Source: a virus. Taken from it: a stretch of DNA of 33,953 nt. Of this stretch, positions 14,097 through 22,558 are shown one piece after another. The stretch is from positions 1 through 33,953 of IMG/VR virus record IMGVR_UViG_3300023116_007080. One strand, given 5' to 3'. A model generated the notes under the pieces. The model made no database searches and was not told where the DNA came from. It saw only the letters and a list, made by a program, of their open reading frames with translations. Position numbers and translations under genes: made by a program. Position 1 is the stretch's first letter, and each line of letters starts with the position of its first letter.

Positions 14097-14893
14097 TATT
14101 GTTTTTCCCTTCTTAAATTATTATTGATATCTATTGTTTTTTCCAATTGAGTGAATGGTGTCTTTAGTATTTCTCGAGCAAAGTAAGCCAAAGCCGAAGT
14201 ATCTTTTGGAAAACAGGATCCCGCATATCCTCTTTGTCCGTCATTGCCTGGTACTTTAAGATGTGTTGCTCCAATACGAGGATCTGTTGCGATAATTTTT
14301 GCAAAAGTTTCCCAATCAGCACCACCGGCAGATTTTAATACATCATACATCTCGTTCATGAAAGTAACTTTGGTTGCCAAAAAACTATTGATACAATATT
14401 TGATCATGGACGCTGTTATTATATCTGTTTTAAAAACAGGACAAGGTTTACAGATTGAATGATTCTTATATAAGTTTTCGACCCAATCTGTGCTCTCGTG
14501 TTCTCCGCCAAAAATATGCATAGATGGATTACAAAAATCATTTATATAATTTTTTTCAGTGAGAAATTCTGGATTATATACTAATCTTATATTTGAAAAT
14601 TGTTTTATTATTTTTTCTATCATGTAAGACGGTACTGTGCTTTTTAATATTACAAATTGTGTATAGTTGTTTAATTGTTTCATGACATCGAAAAGAATAG
14701 AAACATCACATTCCCCTGTAACCGACTGTGGAGTGGGAACACAAACAAAGGTTGCGTCTGGCTTGAAATTAATTAAATCTTGTATTGAATTGTTATTGTG
14801 TTTTGGATCAACTATCAATTTATCAATATTATGCGTGAATCCATGATCCACTGCTGATCCTACAAATCCATGTCCGATAATACCCAGTTTCAT
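14096..14893 (-). CDS. Short UDP-glucose/GDP-mannose dehydrogenase family protein
   Basis: The 265-residue protein has the NAD-binding GxGxxG (G7, G9, G12), YNPEFLTE (106-113), K165/N169 in the central helix, and catalytic Cys227 in GSCFPKD. The third, UDP-sugar-binding domain of normal 400-450-residue enzymes is missing. The core catalytic site is intact, as in short versions known from other marine T4-like phages. The family oxidises a nucleotide sugar to a uronic acid. With kdsA it suggests acidic sugars for lipopolysaccharide or capsule. It has its own promoter with the ATG about 9 nt from the -10 box. Confidence 0.82.
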   Translation of the reverse strand: MKLGIIGHGFVGSAVDHGFTHNIDKLIVDPKHNNNSIQDLINFKPDATFVCVPTPQSVTGECDVSILFDVMKQLNNYTQFVILKSTVPSYMIEKIIKQFSNIRLVYNPEFLTEKNYINDFCNPSMHIFGGEHESTDWVENLYKNHSICKPCPVFKTDIITASMIKYCINSFLATKVTFMNEMYDVLKSAGGADWETFAKIIATDPRIGATHLKVPGNDGQRGYAGSCFPKDTSALAYFAREILKTPFTQLEKTIDINNNLRREKQ

Positions 14894-14902
14894 ATGTTGT
14901 AT

Positions 14903-14931
14903 ATTATACTTGGAAATTGTGACGATGTCTA
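14903..14931 (-). promoter_or_regulatory. Sigma70-like promoter of the sugar-dehydrogenase/kdsA operon
   Basis: TAGACA (14931-14926), 17 bp, TATAAT (14908-14903) on the minus strand, with the ATG 9 nt further. The expected start lies only 2-3 nt before the ATG, and no SD is present. Confidence 0.6.
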
Positions 14932-14938
14932 TATCTGA

Positions 14939-15022
14939 TTACAGCAGAACAAAGGCCAACACAGACACTACCACCATTACCACCGCCATCACTCCGGCGA
15001 CCGTGTACATTTTATTTTTCAT
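14939..15022 (-). CDS. 27-residue single-pass membrane peptide
   Basis: This very short frame begins MKNKMYTVAG and continues as an uninterrupted hydrophobic run rich in Val, Met, Leu and Ala to a TAA stop. It would be a single transmembrane helix with a basic cytoplasmic start. Its ATG overlaps the stop of the gene before it (TGATG), which argues for translational coupling and hence a real gene. Its function is unknown. Short membrane peptides of phages often act in membrane remodelling or exclusion, but nothing here shows which. Confidence 0.5.
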   Translation of the reverse strand: MKNKMYTVAGVMAVVMVVVSVLAFVLL

Positions 15023-15282
15023 CAATAACTTCTGTTACGTCCTATTTCTTTTCCGGTTTCCTTGTCTATGCATCTGTGGCCAGCAAGCCTGTATCTCTTA
15101 CCATCTTCACCCAGCCAGTAATCACCTTCTGCCCAGAACTCCGGTGGATCTATCTTGCTGAAGTGTTCCAAACCGTTCTGTTGGTATATCAGGTTTGCGT
15201 TTTCATGACACTTGCCCACGTTTGGGTCATAAGGAAATTCTAAAATTCCTAGACCGTATATTAAAATTTCTATTACTTGCAT
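15022..15282 (-). CDS. Hypothetical protein in the suf operon
   Basis: The 86-residue protein has two Cys and several His (GKCHEN, GHRCIDK) and the segment EGDYWLGEDGKRYRLAGHRC, which looks like a beta hairpin. I do not recognise it. It starts 4 nt after the DUF59 gene and overlaps the membrane-peptide gene by one base. The Cys/His content could suit metal binding, which would match the Fe-S context, but this is a guess. Confidence 0.5.
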   Translation of the reverse strand: MQVIEILIYGLGILEFPYDPNVGKCHENANLIYQQNGLEHFSKIDPPEFWAEGDYWLGEDGKRYRLAGHRCIDKETGKEIGRNRSY

Positions 15283-15286
15283 GACT

Positions 15287-15685
15287 TCATAGACCTAAAA
15301 GATCTCTCATTCCGGGTTCTATCATTTCTCTGCTCCATTGTGGAGTCATTGTGATCCTCACTTTGCATCTCAATCCGGGTATGCTCTCAATCTTTTGTTG
15401 TATCTCTCTGGGCATGGAATCAGCGGCAGGACAGAATGCCGAGGTCAGACTCATTAACACAAACACATATCTGTCACTGGTAATTTTTACATCGTAGATC
15501 AATCCCAGTGTGTAAATATCCACAGTTATCTCTGGATCATACACAGTTTTTAATTTTTCTTTTACTATATCTATAAATTCTTGATGAACTTCTGTGTCTT
15601 CTTTTATATCTTCAAGTGTTACGTGTAGGCTAGGATCCACTGATGCATTGTCTTGAGGAATCCAGCCTGGGGGTGTGCTATGCAT
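15287..15685 (-). CDS. SufT/PaaD-like (DUF59, MIP18 family) Fe-S maturation protein
   Basis: The 132-residue protein holds a DUF59 domain from about residue 35: VYDPEITVDIYTLGLIYDV, then LTSAFCPAAD with the conserved Cys85, and later MTPQW. Members help to mature or deliver Fe-S clusters. The first 34 residues are an extra Pro-rich stretch. The start overlaps the sufE end by 8 nt, so SufE and this protein are made together. That pairing is known from bacterial suf loci, from which the phage probably took it. Confidence 0.8.
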   Translation of the reverse strand: MHSTPPGWIPQDNASVDPSLHVTLEDIKEDTEVHQEFIDIVKEKLKTVYDPEITVDIYTLGLIYDVKITSDRYVFVLMSLTSAFCPAADSMPREIQQKIESIPGLRCKVRITMTPQWSREMIEPGMRDLLGL

Positions 15686-16079
15686 TGGCGATCCTTATAA
15701 TTCTTAAAATTAATTCGCCCAATCCGTTTTGTCTTTGAAGTGTTAACAATTCTTTGATTCCTAGTTCTGTAAAATTTTCTACTGTCAAGTTTGCAACTTC
15801 GCTACGATGAGCTCCGTTTACTATGTCCGTGACAACTTTAGCAGTTCCTTTAGTAATAAAGGCATCACCATCAACTCTGTATTGCATTTTATTTTCTGCA
15901 TCTGCACCGCCTACTATCCACAACTTACTGGCACAACCGTGTATTCTATTTTCTTCTGTTTTAACGGCGTCTGGTAACGGCTCTACTTCTTTTGCTTTGT
16001 CAACAAGATATTGTAGACGATCGTGACCTTCTAACATTTTTAGATCATTACCAAATTCTTTTATTTTTTCTAGTATCAT
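15678..16079 (-). CDS. sufE: SufE-like sulfur-transfer protein
   Basis: The 133-residue protein matches SufE in length and motifs: the sulfur-accepting Cys49 in HGCASKLW, and the C-terminal helix with LTLQRQNGLGELILRI. SufE takes persulfide sulfur from the cysteine desulfurase SufS and stimulates it; the phage carries no SufS, so it must work with the host enzyme. A leaderless promoter lies upstream (-10 box 6 nt before the ATG) and no SD is seen. It leads an operon with the DUF59 gene and two small genes. Possible clients are host enzymes or the phage Rieske protein; the class Ia reductase nearby uses di-iron, not Fe-S. Confidence 0.85.
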   Translation of the reverse strand: MILEKIKEFGNDLKMLEGHDRLQYLVDKAKEVEPLPDAVKTEENRIHGCASKLWIVGGADAENKMQYRVDGDAFITKGTAKVVTDIVNGAHRSEVANLTVENFTELGIKELLTLQRQNGLGELILRIIRIANA

Positions 16080-16085
16080 GTTCTT

Positions 16086-16114
16086 ATGGTAACACGAAAT
16101 AATTTAAAAGTCAA
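16086..16114 (-). promoter_or_regulatory. Sigma70-like promoter giving a leaderless sufE mRNA
   Basis: TTGACT (16114-16109), a 17-bp spacer and TACCAT (16091-16086) lie on the minus strand with exactly 6 nt to the ATG at 16079. The geometry is identical to the promoters at 2540, 4782 and 31044. Confidence 0.65.
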
Positions 16115-16121
16115 TATTGAT

Positions 16122-17222
16122 TTATAATGAAAACTTTTTGAATGAGTCTTTCTTGACATCTTGCTTGATGCCACCCACGATATAACTTTCGACTTCTGTC
16201 TCCTGTGGAGCCACCTGCATACCTTTTGATGACAACCAATGCTGTGTCCAAGGTAAAGGATTTTGTGATGCTGATATATCGTAAATTGGATCAAAGCCCA
16301 ATGCTCTCAATCGTTTGTTTGCTGTCCACTCAACATAAGATCCTAATAATCTTTCGTTCAATCCAATAATCGACCCGTCTCTGAATAGATATTTCGCCCA
16401 GGCTTTTTCTTCTTCTACACAGTCTTTGAACATCTGGAGCACAGTTTTTTCTGTGCCTTTCATTGCTTTGGTCATTTCAGGATCATCACCTTTTTGCCAT
16501 GCTTTGATCACGTGTGTTGAAAGGTTCAAGTGTGTGGCTTCGTCTCTAGCGATCAGTGAGAGGATCTTGGCCGATCCCTCCATCAATTTCAATTCACCAA
16601 ATGCAAAGGTACAAGCAAATGAAATATAAAATCTCAAACCCTCCAGCAAGTTCACGGTCATCATTGCCAGATACAGTTGTTTCTTAAGTTCAATCATGTC
16701 TACTTTTTTGCCCACAGCATAATCCATGGCCATTGCTCCGAACTTGTCATACTCACCTGTTACACTTTCTGCTCTTTTTAATATTTCCTTGTCATCTAAT
16801 ATTGTGTCAAACACTTCTGATGGATCCGAATACACATTCTTCATGATGTGTGTGTATGATCTTGAGTGTATGGTTTCGAAGAAATCCCAAGTCACAATAC
16901 AGCCTTCCAGTTCCGGATTAGAAACATATGGTAGGAACATAAGACTTGGTCCTCTGCCCTGCACTGAATCCAACAGTGTTTGATATTTTAGATTGCTGGT
17001 GAATATGTGTTTTTGTTCTGGCCTGAATCCTTGATAGTCTGCTCTGTCTTTTTGTAATGAAACTTCTTCTGGTCTCCAGAAGTAACCAATCATGGTTTGG
17101 TTCAGTTTATCAAACTGTGGATATTTAAAATCGTCATACCTCTGTACGCCACCGTCCTCACCAAAGAACATGGGTTGTTTTGTGAAATCTATTTTTTGTT
17201 TATTGAATACTGTCTTTGTCAT
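16122..17222 (-). CDS. nrdB: Class Ia ribonucleotide reductase beta subunit
   Basis: The 366-residue protein carries the full di-iron/tyrosyl radical site: D85, E116, H119, radical Tyr123 (ETIHSRSYTHI), E194, E228 and H231 (RDEATHL). Spacing matches E. coli NrdB throughout. The C-terminal tail (KKFSL) is the usual kind that docks to NrdA. It supplies the radical for NDP reduction by the neighbouring NrdA and so dNTPs for phage DNA. The gene begins 8 nt after nrdA ends. A TATAAATA box overlaps the nrdA stop, so extra late transcription is possible. Confidence 0.95.
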   Translation of the reverse strand: MTKTVFNKQKIDFTKQPMFFGEDGGVQRYDDFKYPQFDKLNQTMIGYFWRPEEVSLQKDRADYQGFRPEQKHIFTSNLKYQTLLDSVQGRGPSLMFLPYVSNPELEGCIVTWDFFETIHSRSYTHIMKNVYSDPSEVFDTILDDKEILKRAESVTGEYDKFGAMAMDYAVGKKVDMIELKKQLYLAMMTVNLLEGLRFYISFACTFAFGELKLMEGSAKILSLIARDEATHLNLSTHVIKAWQKGDDPEMTKAMKGTEKTVLQMFKDCVEEEKAWAKYLFRDGSIIGLNERLLGSYVEWTANKRLRALGFDPIYDISASQNPLPWTQHWLSSKGMQVAPQETEVESYIVGGIKQDVKKDSFKKFSL

Positions 17223-17227
17223 TGGGT

Positions 17228-17235
17228 TATTTATA
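17228..17235 (-). promoter_or_regulatory. Possible late promoter box overlapping the nrdA stop
   Basis: TATAAATA on the minus strand covers the TAA stop of nrdA and ends 5 nt before the nrdB ATG. It may be functional or a chance result of an AT-rich junction; the same arrangement occurs at 24044 and 25148. Confidence 0.3.
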
Positions 17236-19663
17236 TTGCACAGGCGTCACAGGCTTCTTCGTCCTCACTGTTCCCATTTACTCCAAGATCGGTTAGTTGT
17301 ACGTCTTCGCCATCTGCGGTCTCTGTGGTCTCTATACCCGATGGTTGTACATCTTCTTCGTCACCTTTGAAATCATAAGTGTTTTGATAGTAAGAAGTTT
17401 TCCAACCGTATTTGTATGAATTTAATAAATCTGAAGCCATTACTGACAACGGTACTTCGTTATTTTCATAGTTGAGTGGATTGTAACTCCAGTTGCCCGA
17501 TATGGCTTGGTCAAAATATTTCTGCATCATTGCCACAACATTGATGTAACCTTCATTTGATGGCATATCCCACAACAGAGTGTAGGCATTTTTAAGTTTA
17601 GGAAAGCCCGGCACAATCTGTTTGAGTGGACCTTTCTTGCTTTTCTTAATGGATAACAATGCTCTTGGTGGTTCGATGCCGTTGGTTTCATTACTGACAA
17701 CGGAAGAACTTTCCGATGGCATCTGTGCTGATAGTGTGGAATGTCTTAGTCCGTATTTTATAATGTCTTTTCTCAGTGACTCCCACGCATATCTTTGTTT
17801 GTGTGGCACAATTTTATCTATATCTTTTTTGTATGTGTCTATAGGCAGTATTCCGTCTGCATATTTTGTTTGAGAGAAACCTTCGCAGGCACCACGTTCT
17901 TCTGCCAGTTTGTTGGATGCTTTAAGTAGATTGAATTGAAATGCTTCGGATAGTCTATCCACTGAGTCCCATGCTTCTGGTTGTGAATAATTAAAACCTA
18001 GTTTGGCTAGATAATGTGCCAACCCAATATAGCCAACACCCAAACTTCTTCTTTTCTTTGTGCTGGTCTCTGCCGCTTTGACAGGATACTCTTGATATTC
18101 TATAATTTCTTCCAAGGCTCTCACAGCCAGGTCACATAAGTTTTCTAACTCTTCTAAATTATTGAGGGCACCCACATTGATTGCAGAAAGAATACATAAA
18201 GCAATCTCACCTTTGTCGTCGTCGATGTGTTGTATGGGTGTTGTTGGCAATGTTATTTCTTGGCAAAGGTTTGACATACTAACTTTATCTTTAAAGGACG
18301 AATGTGAATTACAATGATCTATGTTCATTATGTAGATACGTCCTGTCTCTGCTCTTTCTTTCAATAGATCAAAAAATAGTTCTTGTGCTGAAATAGTTTT
18401 TTTAGGAATATTTTTATCTTTTTCATATTTTACATATAAATCATCAAACTTGTCTGTGCCGAACGCATCATACAGTCCCGGGGTTTCGTGTGGAGAGAAC
18501 AAAGTTATTTCTTCGTCGTTAATGAATCTTTCGTAAAACAGTTTAGATAACTGTATTGAATAATCTAATTTTCTAACCCTGTTGTCTTCTGTGCCTTTGT
18601 TGTTTTTCAGAACTAATATGTCTTCGATTTCTTGGTGCCATATTGGGAAGTGTACAGTTGCTGAACCACCTCGCACACCGTTCTGTGTGCAACACCTTAC
18701 TGTGCTTTCGAATTTTTTGAGGAACGGGACGACACCAGTGTGTTGAACTTCACCACCACGTATCTTAGAATTGATACCACGAATTCTACCAGCATTAATA
18801 CCAATTCCTGCACGACGAGCCACGTAAAGACCAATAGCCATGTCAGTACTAAAAATGCTAGGAAGAGTGTCGTCGCTGTCAACGAGAACACAACTTGCAA
18901 ACTGTCTGATAGGCGTACGTACACCGGCCATGACCGGAGTTGGGATATTAATTTTGAATTGAGAAATTGCGTCATAATATTTTTTAACATAGCTCATCCT
19001 TTTGTTTTTTGGATAATCGGCAAACAGTGTTGCTGAGATCATCATGTACATATCTTGTGGAGTTTCGTACAACTCGCCCGACGATCTGTCTTGTACAAGA
19101 TACTTATCTACCACTTGTCTTAAACCAGCATAGGCAAAATTTAGATCTCTGTCTCTTCTTATCCAAGTGTTAAATTTTTTTAATTCGGTTTTATTGTATT
19201 TTTCAACGATGCCTTTGTCATACACACCCAATCTGATATTTCTCAAAATTAATTTCAAGAGTGGCATATATTCATATTGACCGTGTGCTTCTTTTCTCAC
19301 ATCATAAAGCAGTAACCTTGCCGCGGCATATTGATAATTGGGATTTTCCAGAGTGGTCAGGTCATTGGCCGAACGCACAAGAACATTTTGAATGTCCTTC
19401 GTCGACATTCCGTCATAAAATTGTAAGTTGGCATTGATTTCTATCTGTGATGCTGATACCCCAGACAAATCTTCACAGGCTTCTTCAACAACAAAATGAA
19501 TTTTATTGATGTCCAATGGCTCCAACCTGCCATCTCTTTTTGCGACATTGATGGCGGAGGTATTAGTATTGGTCATTACAGTATTATTCAAATTGGATTT
19601 TGTTTTTTTTGTATGGGTATTTATCAGAGTTTTTTGTTCTTGTACTGAAATGTTTGCTGTCAT
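17231..19663 (-). CDS. nrdA: Class Ia ribonucleotide reductase alpha subunit
   Basis: The 810-residue protein has an ATP-cone from about residue 38, then the catalytic barrel with the cysteine pair C258 (QFASC) and C490 (ALCILSAINVGAL), the radical site N465-C467-E469 (NLCQEI), the tyrosine pair in SYYQNT near the end, and the C-terminal redox pair C805-x2-C808. Every residue needed for NDP reduction is present. The first 37 residues are a polar Thr/Asn-rich stretch not typical of the family; a second Met at residue 30 could be the true start, but neither has an SD. A TAGACT/TATAAT promoter lies upstream. It works with nrdB. Confidence 0.95.
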   Translation of the reverse strand: MTANISVQEQKTLINTHTKKTKSNLNNTVMTNTNTSAINVAKRDGRLEPLDINKIHFVVEEACEDLSGVSASQIEINANLQFYDGMSTKDIQNVLVRSANDLTTLENPNYQYAAARLLLYDVRKEAHGQYEYMPLLKLILRNIRLGVYDKGIVEKYNKTELKKFNTWIRRDRDLNFAYAGLRQVVDKYLVQDRSSGELYETPQDMYMMISATLFADYPKNKRMSYVKKYYDAISQFKINIPTPVMAGVRTPIRQFASCVLVDSDDTLPSIFSTDMAIGLYVARRAGIGINAGRIRGINSKIRGGEVQHTGVVPFLKKFESTVRCCTQNGVRGGSATVHFPIWHQEIEDILVLKNNKGTEDNRVRKLDYSIQLSKLFYERFINDEEITLFSPHETPGLYDAFGTDKFDDLYVKYEKDKNIPKKTISAQELFFDLLKERAETGRIYIMNIDHCNSHSSFKDKVSMSNLCQEITLPTTPIQHIDDDKGEIALCILSAINVGALNNLEELENLCDLAVRALEEIIEYQEYPVKAAETSTKKRRSLGVGYIGLAHYLAKLGFNYSQPEAWDSVDRLSEAFQFNLLKASNKLAEERGACEGFSQTKYADGILPIDTYKKDIDKIVPHKQRYAWESLRKDIIKYGLRHSTLSAQMPSESSSVVSNETNGIEPPRALLSIKKSKKGPLKQIVPGFPKLKNAYTLLWDMPSNEGYINVVAMMQKYFDQAISGNWSYNPLNYENNEVPLSVMASDLLNSYKYGWKTSYYQNTYDFKGDEEDVQPSGIETTETADGEDVQLTDLGVNGNSEDEEACDACAI

Positions 19664-19695
19664 AATTTTATTTTTATTTTTGTTTATTATAGACT

Positions 19696-19724
19696 ATTAT
19701 AATAAAAAAATAATGACAAGTCTA
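19696..19724 (-). promoter_or_regulatory. Sigma70-like promoter of nrdA
   Basis: TAGACT (19724-19719), 17 bp and a perfect TATAAT (19701-19696) on the minus strand predict a start near 19689 and a leader of about 26 nt. An inverted repeat ATCACA/TGTGAT (about 19740-19760) lies further upstream. No NrdR box was found. Confidence 0.55.
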
Positions 19725-19788
19725 TGACAAAATGTGTAAATCACACATACAACTTGTGATATTATTATATTATTTTGGAAAAAAATAA

Positions 19789-21399
19789 TTAAACACCAAC
19801 TGTGACTTGGTAGTTTAATGTGCCGGCAACACTGTTGTCGGTGTTGTATCTAATTACCACAGAATCGCTTGATCCTGAAGAATCTAGATCATCCCACGAA
19901 GGTATCAAATCAACCTGCACATCACTGTTTTCTTCAAATTCGTCACTGTAGGAAACGCCAGTGGTATATGCGTTGATGATTAATTTTCCAACTCTATGAT
20001 TAGAACCTCTTTCAATTTTGTATTCAATTGTGATCTTTTTGTTTTCGGCCGCCGGGATCATTATTCCTGTTGATGCCAATGACTGATTGTTTTGCAGAGT
20101 TGCAACTCTAACAGGACTGGTCACATTGCAAATTCCTTGCACTTCATCTAGAGGAACCAGTGTGTTACTTCTTCTACCGCTGATGTCAAAATAGTCAAGT
20201 ACAGAAGAACATTCATCTGCGTCAAACTGCACGATCGGGTATGTCGTTATGTTATCAACACCTCCGGAATTGGCCAAACCAACTGTTCGATCAAAAAAGT
20301 TATTGAAAGTTACCACATTTCTAACTTCTCCTGGGGAGTTAGAAACTTTTACAGCACTCTCATGAATTTGTTTAAATTGATTAGATAAAAACTGAATATT
20401 TTTTGGACCAGTTGTTTGTCCTGACGACGATCCATCTCCCAGCGTACCTATTACCGCTCCAAACCTAGCCAGTGTAAAATCTGAATTGATAAATTTCACA
20501 GATACAACATCATGATCCAATTGTACCAATCTAGCAAATTTTGTGAAAGTACATTTGTCAAATGTTATGTTTGAAGATGTTAATGCAGTTGTGGATCTAA
20601 TCGTGATACCTTTGCCGATAGAAGAATCTATCGAAGGAACAACATCACTACCACCTAAAGTGTATGCACCTTCAAATCCACAATCATAAAACGAAACATT
20701 TTCTGCACAGTCTATAGATATCCCACCATAAGATGTACCTGTTTTAAAAGTGATTCCTTCTACGGAAATATTTTTAGGTGTTGTTGCTGATCCAGTCATG
20801 CTTCCAAATCCTACGCCATCTTGATCGACTGTTTGTGCTATTGAACCTGTACCTATGTTATGAATAATTGTCTTGCCGTTACCTTCTCCCACCAATTGGG
20901 CATAAGGTGGAATCTTTAATGTTGAATTTATTTTGTAAATGCCTGCAGGAAAAAGAATTATTCTTCTGCTTTGAGCATCACCTTGATCCACTATGTCGGA
21001 ATAAATTTCGTCTAGGGCTCTTTGAATAGCCTGTGTGTTGGTGGTAGCAATTGAATCATTACCGTTTCCTATTGCTCCAAAACTTTTTATAGAAACAATA
21101 TCGTCGAGTCTTGCCTGTAGAGATCTTGTTGTTGGAGAATTGACATTTGCACCAGTTAATATTGTGTCATCTTGTCTATAACCCTTGTAGATATATTGTA
21201 AAGCAGAAGCAAATCCTGTGGAATTTTCTGTGATGATTTCTGTGTTGCCCACAGCCGGTGCACCATCGGCCACTGTGCCATTACCTATGTAGAGTTTTTG
21301 TTCGTCAATCACCCAACCCAGTTCTCCCGCGGCAAGTTGTGGCAAGTCGGTTGCTTTACCCCTACGGTGTTGGATTCTTGAAATTTGCACTATTGGCAC
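19789..21399 (-). CDS. Tail spike/fibre protein with beta-helix
   Basis: The 536-residue protein begins with the phage tail N-terminal module (IQHRRGKATDLPQLAAGELGW, then KLYIGNG). It continues from about residue 105 (SIKSFGAIGNGNDS) as a pectate-lyase-like right-handed beta-helix with PAGIYKI and repeated NISVEGITF / NITFDKCTF rungs. The C-terminal 100 residues form a separate beta domain. Such proteins bind and often cut host surface polysaccharide; a catalytic site cannot be named. An SD (AAGGAG) precedes the ATG, and a late-type box lies at 21425. The base-rich repeats and its position suggest a host-range determinant. Confidence 0.85.
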   Translation of the reverse strand: MPIVQISRIQHRRGKATDLPQLAAGELGWVIDEQKLYIGNGTVADGAPAVGNTEIITENSTGFASALQYIYKGYRQDDTILTGANVNSPTTRSLQARLDDIVSIKSFGAIGNGNDSIATTNTQAIQRALDEIYSDIVDQGDAQSRRIILFPAGIYKINSTLKIPPYAQLVGEGNGKTIIHNIGTGSIAQTVDQDGVGFGSMTGSATTPKNISVEGITFKTGTSYGGISIDCAENVSFYDCGFEGAYTLGGSDVVPSIDSSIGKGITIRSTTALTSSNITFDKCTFTKFARLVQLDHDVVSVKFINSDFTLARFGAVIGTLGDGSSSGQTTGPKNIQFLSNQFKQIHESAVKVSNSPGEVRNVVTFNNFFDRTVGLANSGGVDNITTYPIVQFDADECSSVLDYFDISGRRSNTLVPLDEVQGICNVTSPVRVATLQNNQSLASTGIMIPAAENKKITIEYKIERGSNHRVGKLIINAYTTGVSYSDEFEENSDVQVDLIPSWDDLDSSGSSDSVVIRYNTDNSVAGTLNYQVTVGV

Positions 21400-21424
21400 T
21401 GTATTTTCTCCTTAAAATTTACAG

Positions 21425-21432
21425 TATTTATG
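21425..21432 (-). promoter_or_regulatory. T4-like late promoter box of the tail spike
   Basis: CATAAATA on the minus strand lies 25 nt before the start codon, with an SD between them, as expected for a strongly expressed virion gene. Confidence 0.55.
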
Positions 21433-22137
21433 CTAAAGGATAGACTTATAATATTGCTCTAGTCGACGATACCATTGGTCAGACCATTTATCATAATCGT
21501 CAATTTCAAAGGTTTGATACTCGTTGTTTTGTGTGCAGATAAAAATACGTCCTGTTTTTATATCAGTATCAAATAGTTTGTTGTGTGCTTCTGCATAAGC
21601 CACTAATTGAAGATAGTAATCTTCCACCCATTCTTTCTTTTTCAATTTACGTGCTTGTTTGAAATCCATTATGGCAGGTGCTCCTTTGTACACTCCCACA
21701 AGATCTGTGGTACCTGCATATAGCTCGGGATAATAAAGCGAAACCTCAGATCCCCAAACCTCCGAAACATTGTTCAACCCATTGTCAATTATTATGTTGG
21801 CCATGGCATGTGCCTTCTGCTGTATGAGATTAGACCCTGGAGTTCGATCTTCGCCTTTCACGTGCTTCTCTAGGCTACGGTGCATCACTGTTCCTATGTT
21901 GGCACTCTCTGTCGTGATCTGCTGTGCCTTCTCCACACCAATCCTTTTACGCCAGGCGTGTAGGTGTGTCATATCCTTTGTGGCGCTCAGTACAGTTGTG
22001 ACCGATGGCACCTGTCTTCCGTCGGGTGTTTCGTAATGACGTTTACCGTTACGAGATGCTCGACTGAGTTCATTATATTCAAAACGTTGAATATATTCTA
22101 TACCTTTGCTTTTGAATGTTTCTGTTGGTATTTTCAT
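21433..22137 (-). CDS. PD-(D/E)XK exonuclease (RecB/Cas4-like)
   Basis: The 234-residue protein has the nuclease core: H86 (GTVMHRSLEKH), E131, D145 (AGTTDLVGVY), D158-F-K160 followed by Q161, and Q177/Y in DYYLQLVAYA. This set is typical of RecB-family/Cas4-like 5'-3' exonucleases common in T4-like marine phages, where they process DNA ends in recombination or degrade host DNA. There is no Fe-S cysteine set. It has its own promoter with the ATG 9 nt after the -10 box. Confidence 0.82.
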   Translation of the reverse strand: MKIPTETFKSKGIEYIQRFEYNELSRASRNGKRHYETPDGRQVPSVTTVLSATKDMTHLHAWRKRIGVEKAQQITTESANIGTVMHRSLEKHVKGEDRTPGSNLIQQKAHAMANIIIDNGLNNVSEVWGSEVSLYYPELYAGTTDLVGVYKGAPAIMDFKQARKLKKKEWVEDYYLQLVAYAEAHNKLFDTDIKTGRIFICTQNNEYQTFEIDDYDKWSDQWYRRLEQYYKSIL

Positions 22138-22146
22138 ACAGTAAAA

Positions 22147-22175
22147 ATTATATAGTATATTAGATTATATTACAA
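22147..22175 (-). promoter_or_regulatory. Sigma70-like promoter of the exonuclease
   Basis: TTGTAA (22175-22170), 17 bp, TATAAT (22152-22147), then 9 nt to the ATG at 22137. There is no SD, so a leader of at most a few bases is predicted. Confidence 0.5.
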
Positions 22176-22193
22176 TAAAATTCTGATTATGAA

Positions 22194-22553
22194 TTATTGT
22201 CTGTGTTTCATAGCAGACTTGGCCATCTGCTTAACTTTATCCGTGGACCCTTGGTCGTCAAAATCCATTTCTGGATCTTTTTCGGCTTGTTTCTCAGTTT
22301 TCAATATGACTTTTTCTTGATCAAAATCATCAACAACACTTTTTAAAACATCGGAACTGTCGTACATGGACTTGAAAAGATTATAGTTGAACATGGGATA
22401 TCCTGTGTTTTTCAATATCTGCTCCAAGGCATCAAAACTGATTTCCGAAGTTTGATCAACATCGTCGGCTGAACCTCTAAGGTTGGTCAACGTATTCATG
22501 ACTGCGGATTGCAATTCTTGTGTTTTGGGATCTTGAAATTCTCGGAATCTCAT
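22194..22553 (-). CDS. Conserved T4-like marine phage protein
   Basis: The 119-residue protein starts MRFREFQDPK and is acidic and helical in the C-terminal half. I recognise the general style of a marine T4-like virion-region protein but not a function. It begins 5 nt after the stop of the 281-residue gene and is probably co-expressed with it. Confidence 0.55.
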   Translation of the reverse strand: MRFREFQDPKTQELQSAVMNTLTNLRGSADDVDQTSEISFDALEQILKNTGYPMFNYNLFKSMYDSSDVLKSVVDDFDQEKVILKTEKQAEKDPEMDFDDQGSTDKVKQMAKSAMKHRQ

Positions 22554-22558
22554 CGGGA

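Noticed and set aside
13519-14127. Plus-strand open frame of 202 codons opposite kdsA
   Set aside because: It is a shadow of kdsA, which is recognised along its full length.
18697-18990. Second-frame open frame inside nrdA as an overlapping gene
   Set aside because: It is hydrophobic by codon shadowing and has no start signal; nrdA alone explains the region.
19664-19788. NrdR box upstream of nrdA
   Set aside because: There is an inverted repeat ATCACA/TGTGAT, but it does not match the NrdR consensus.
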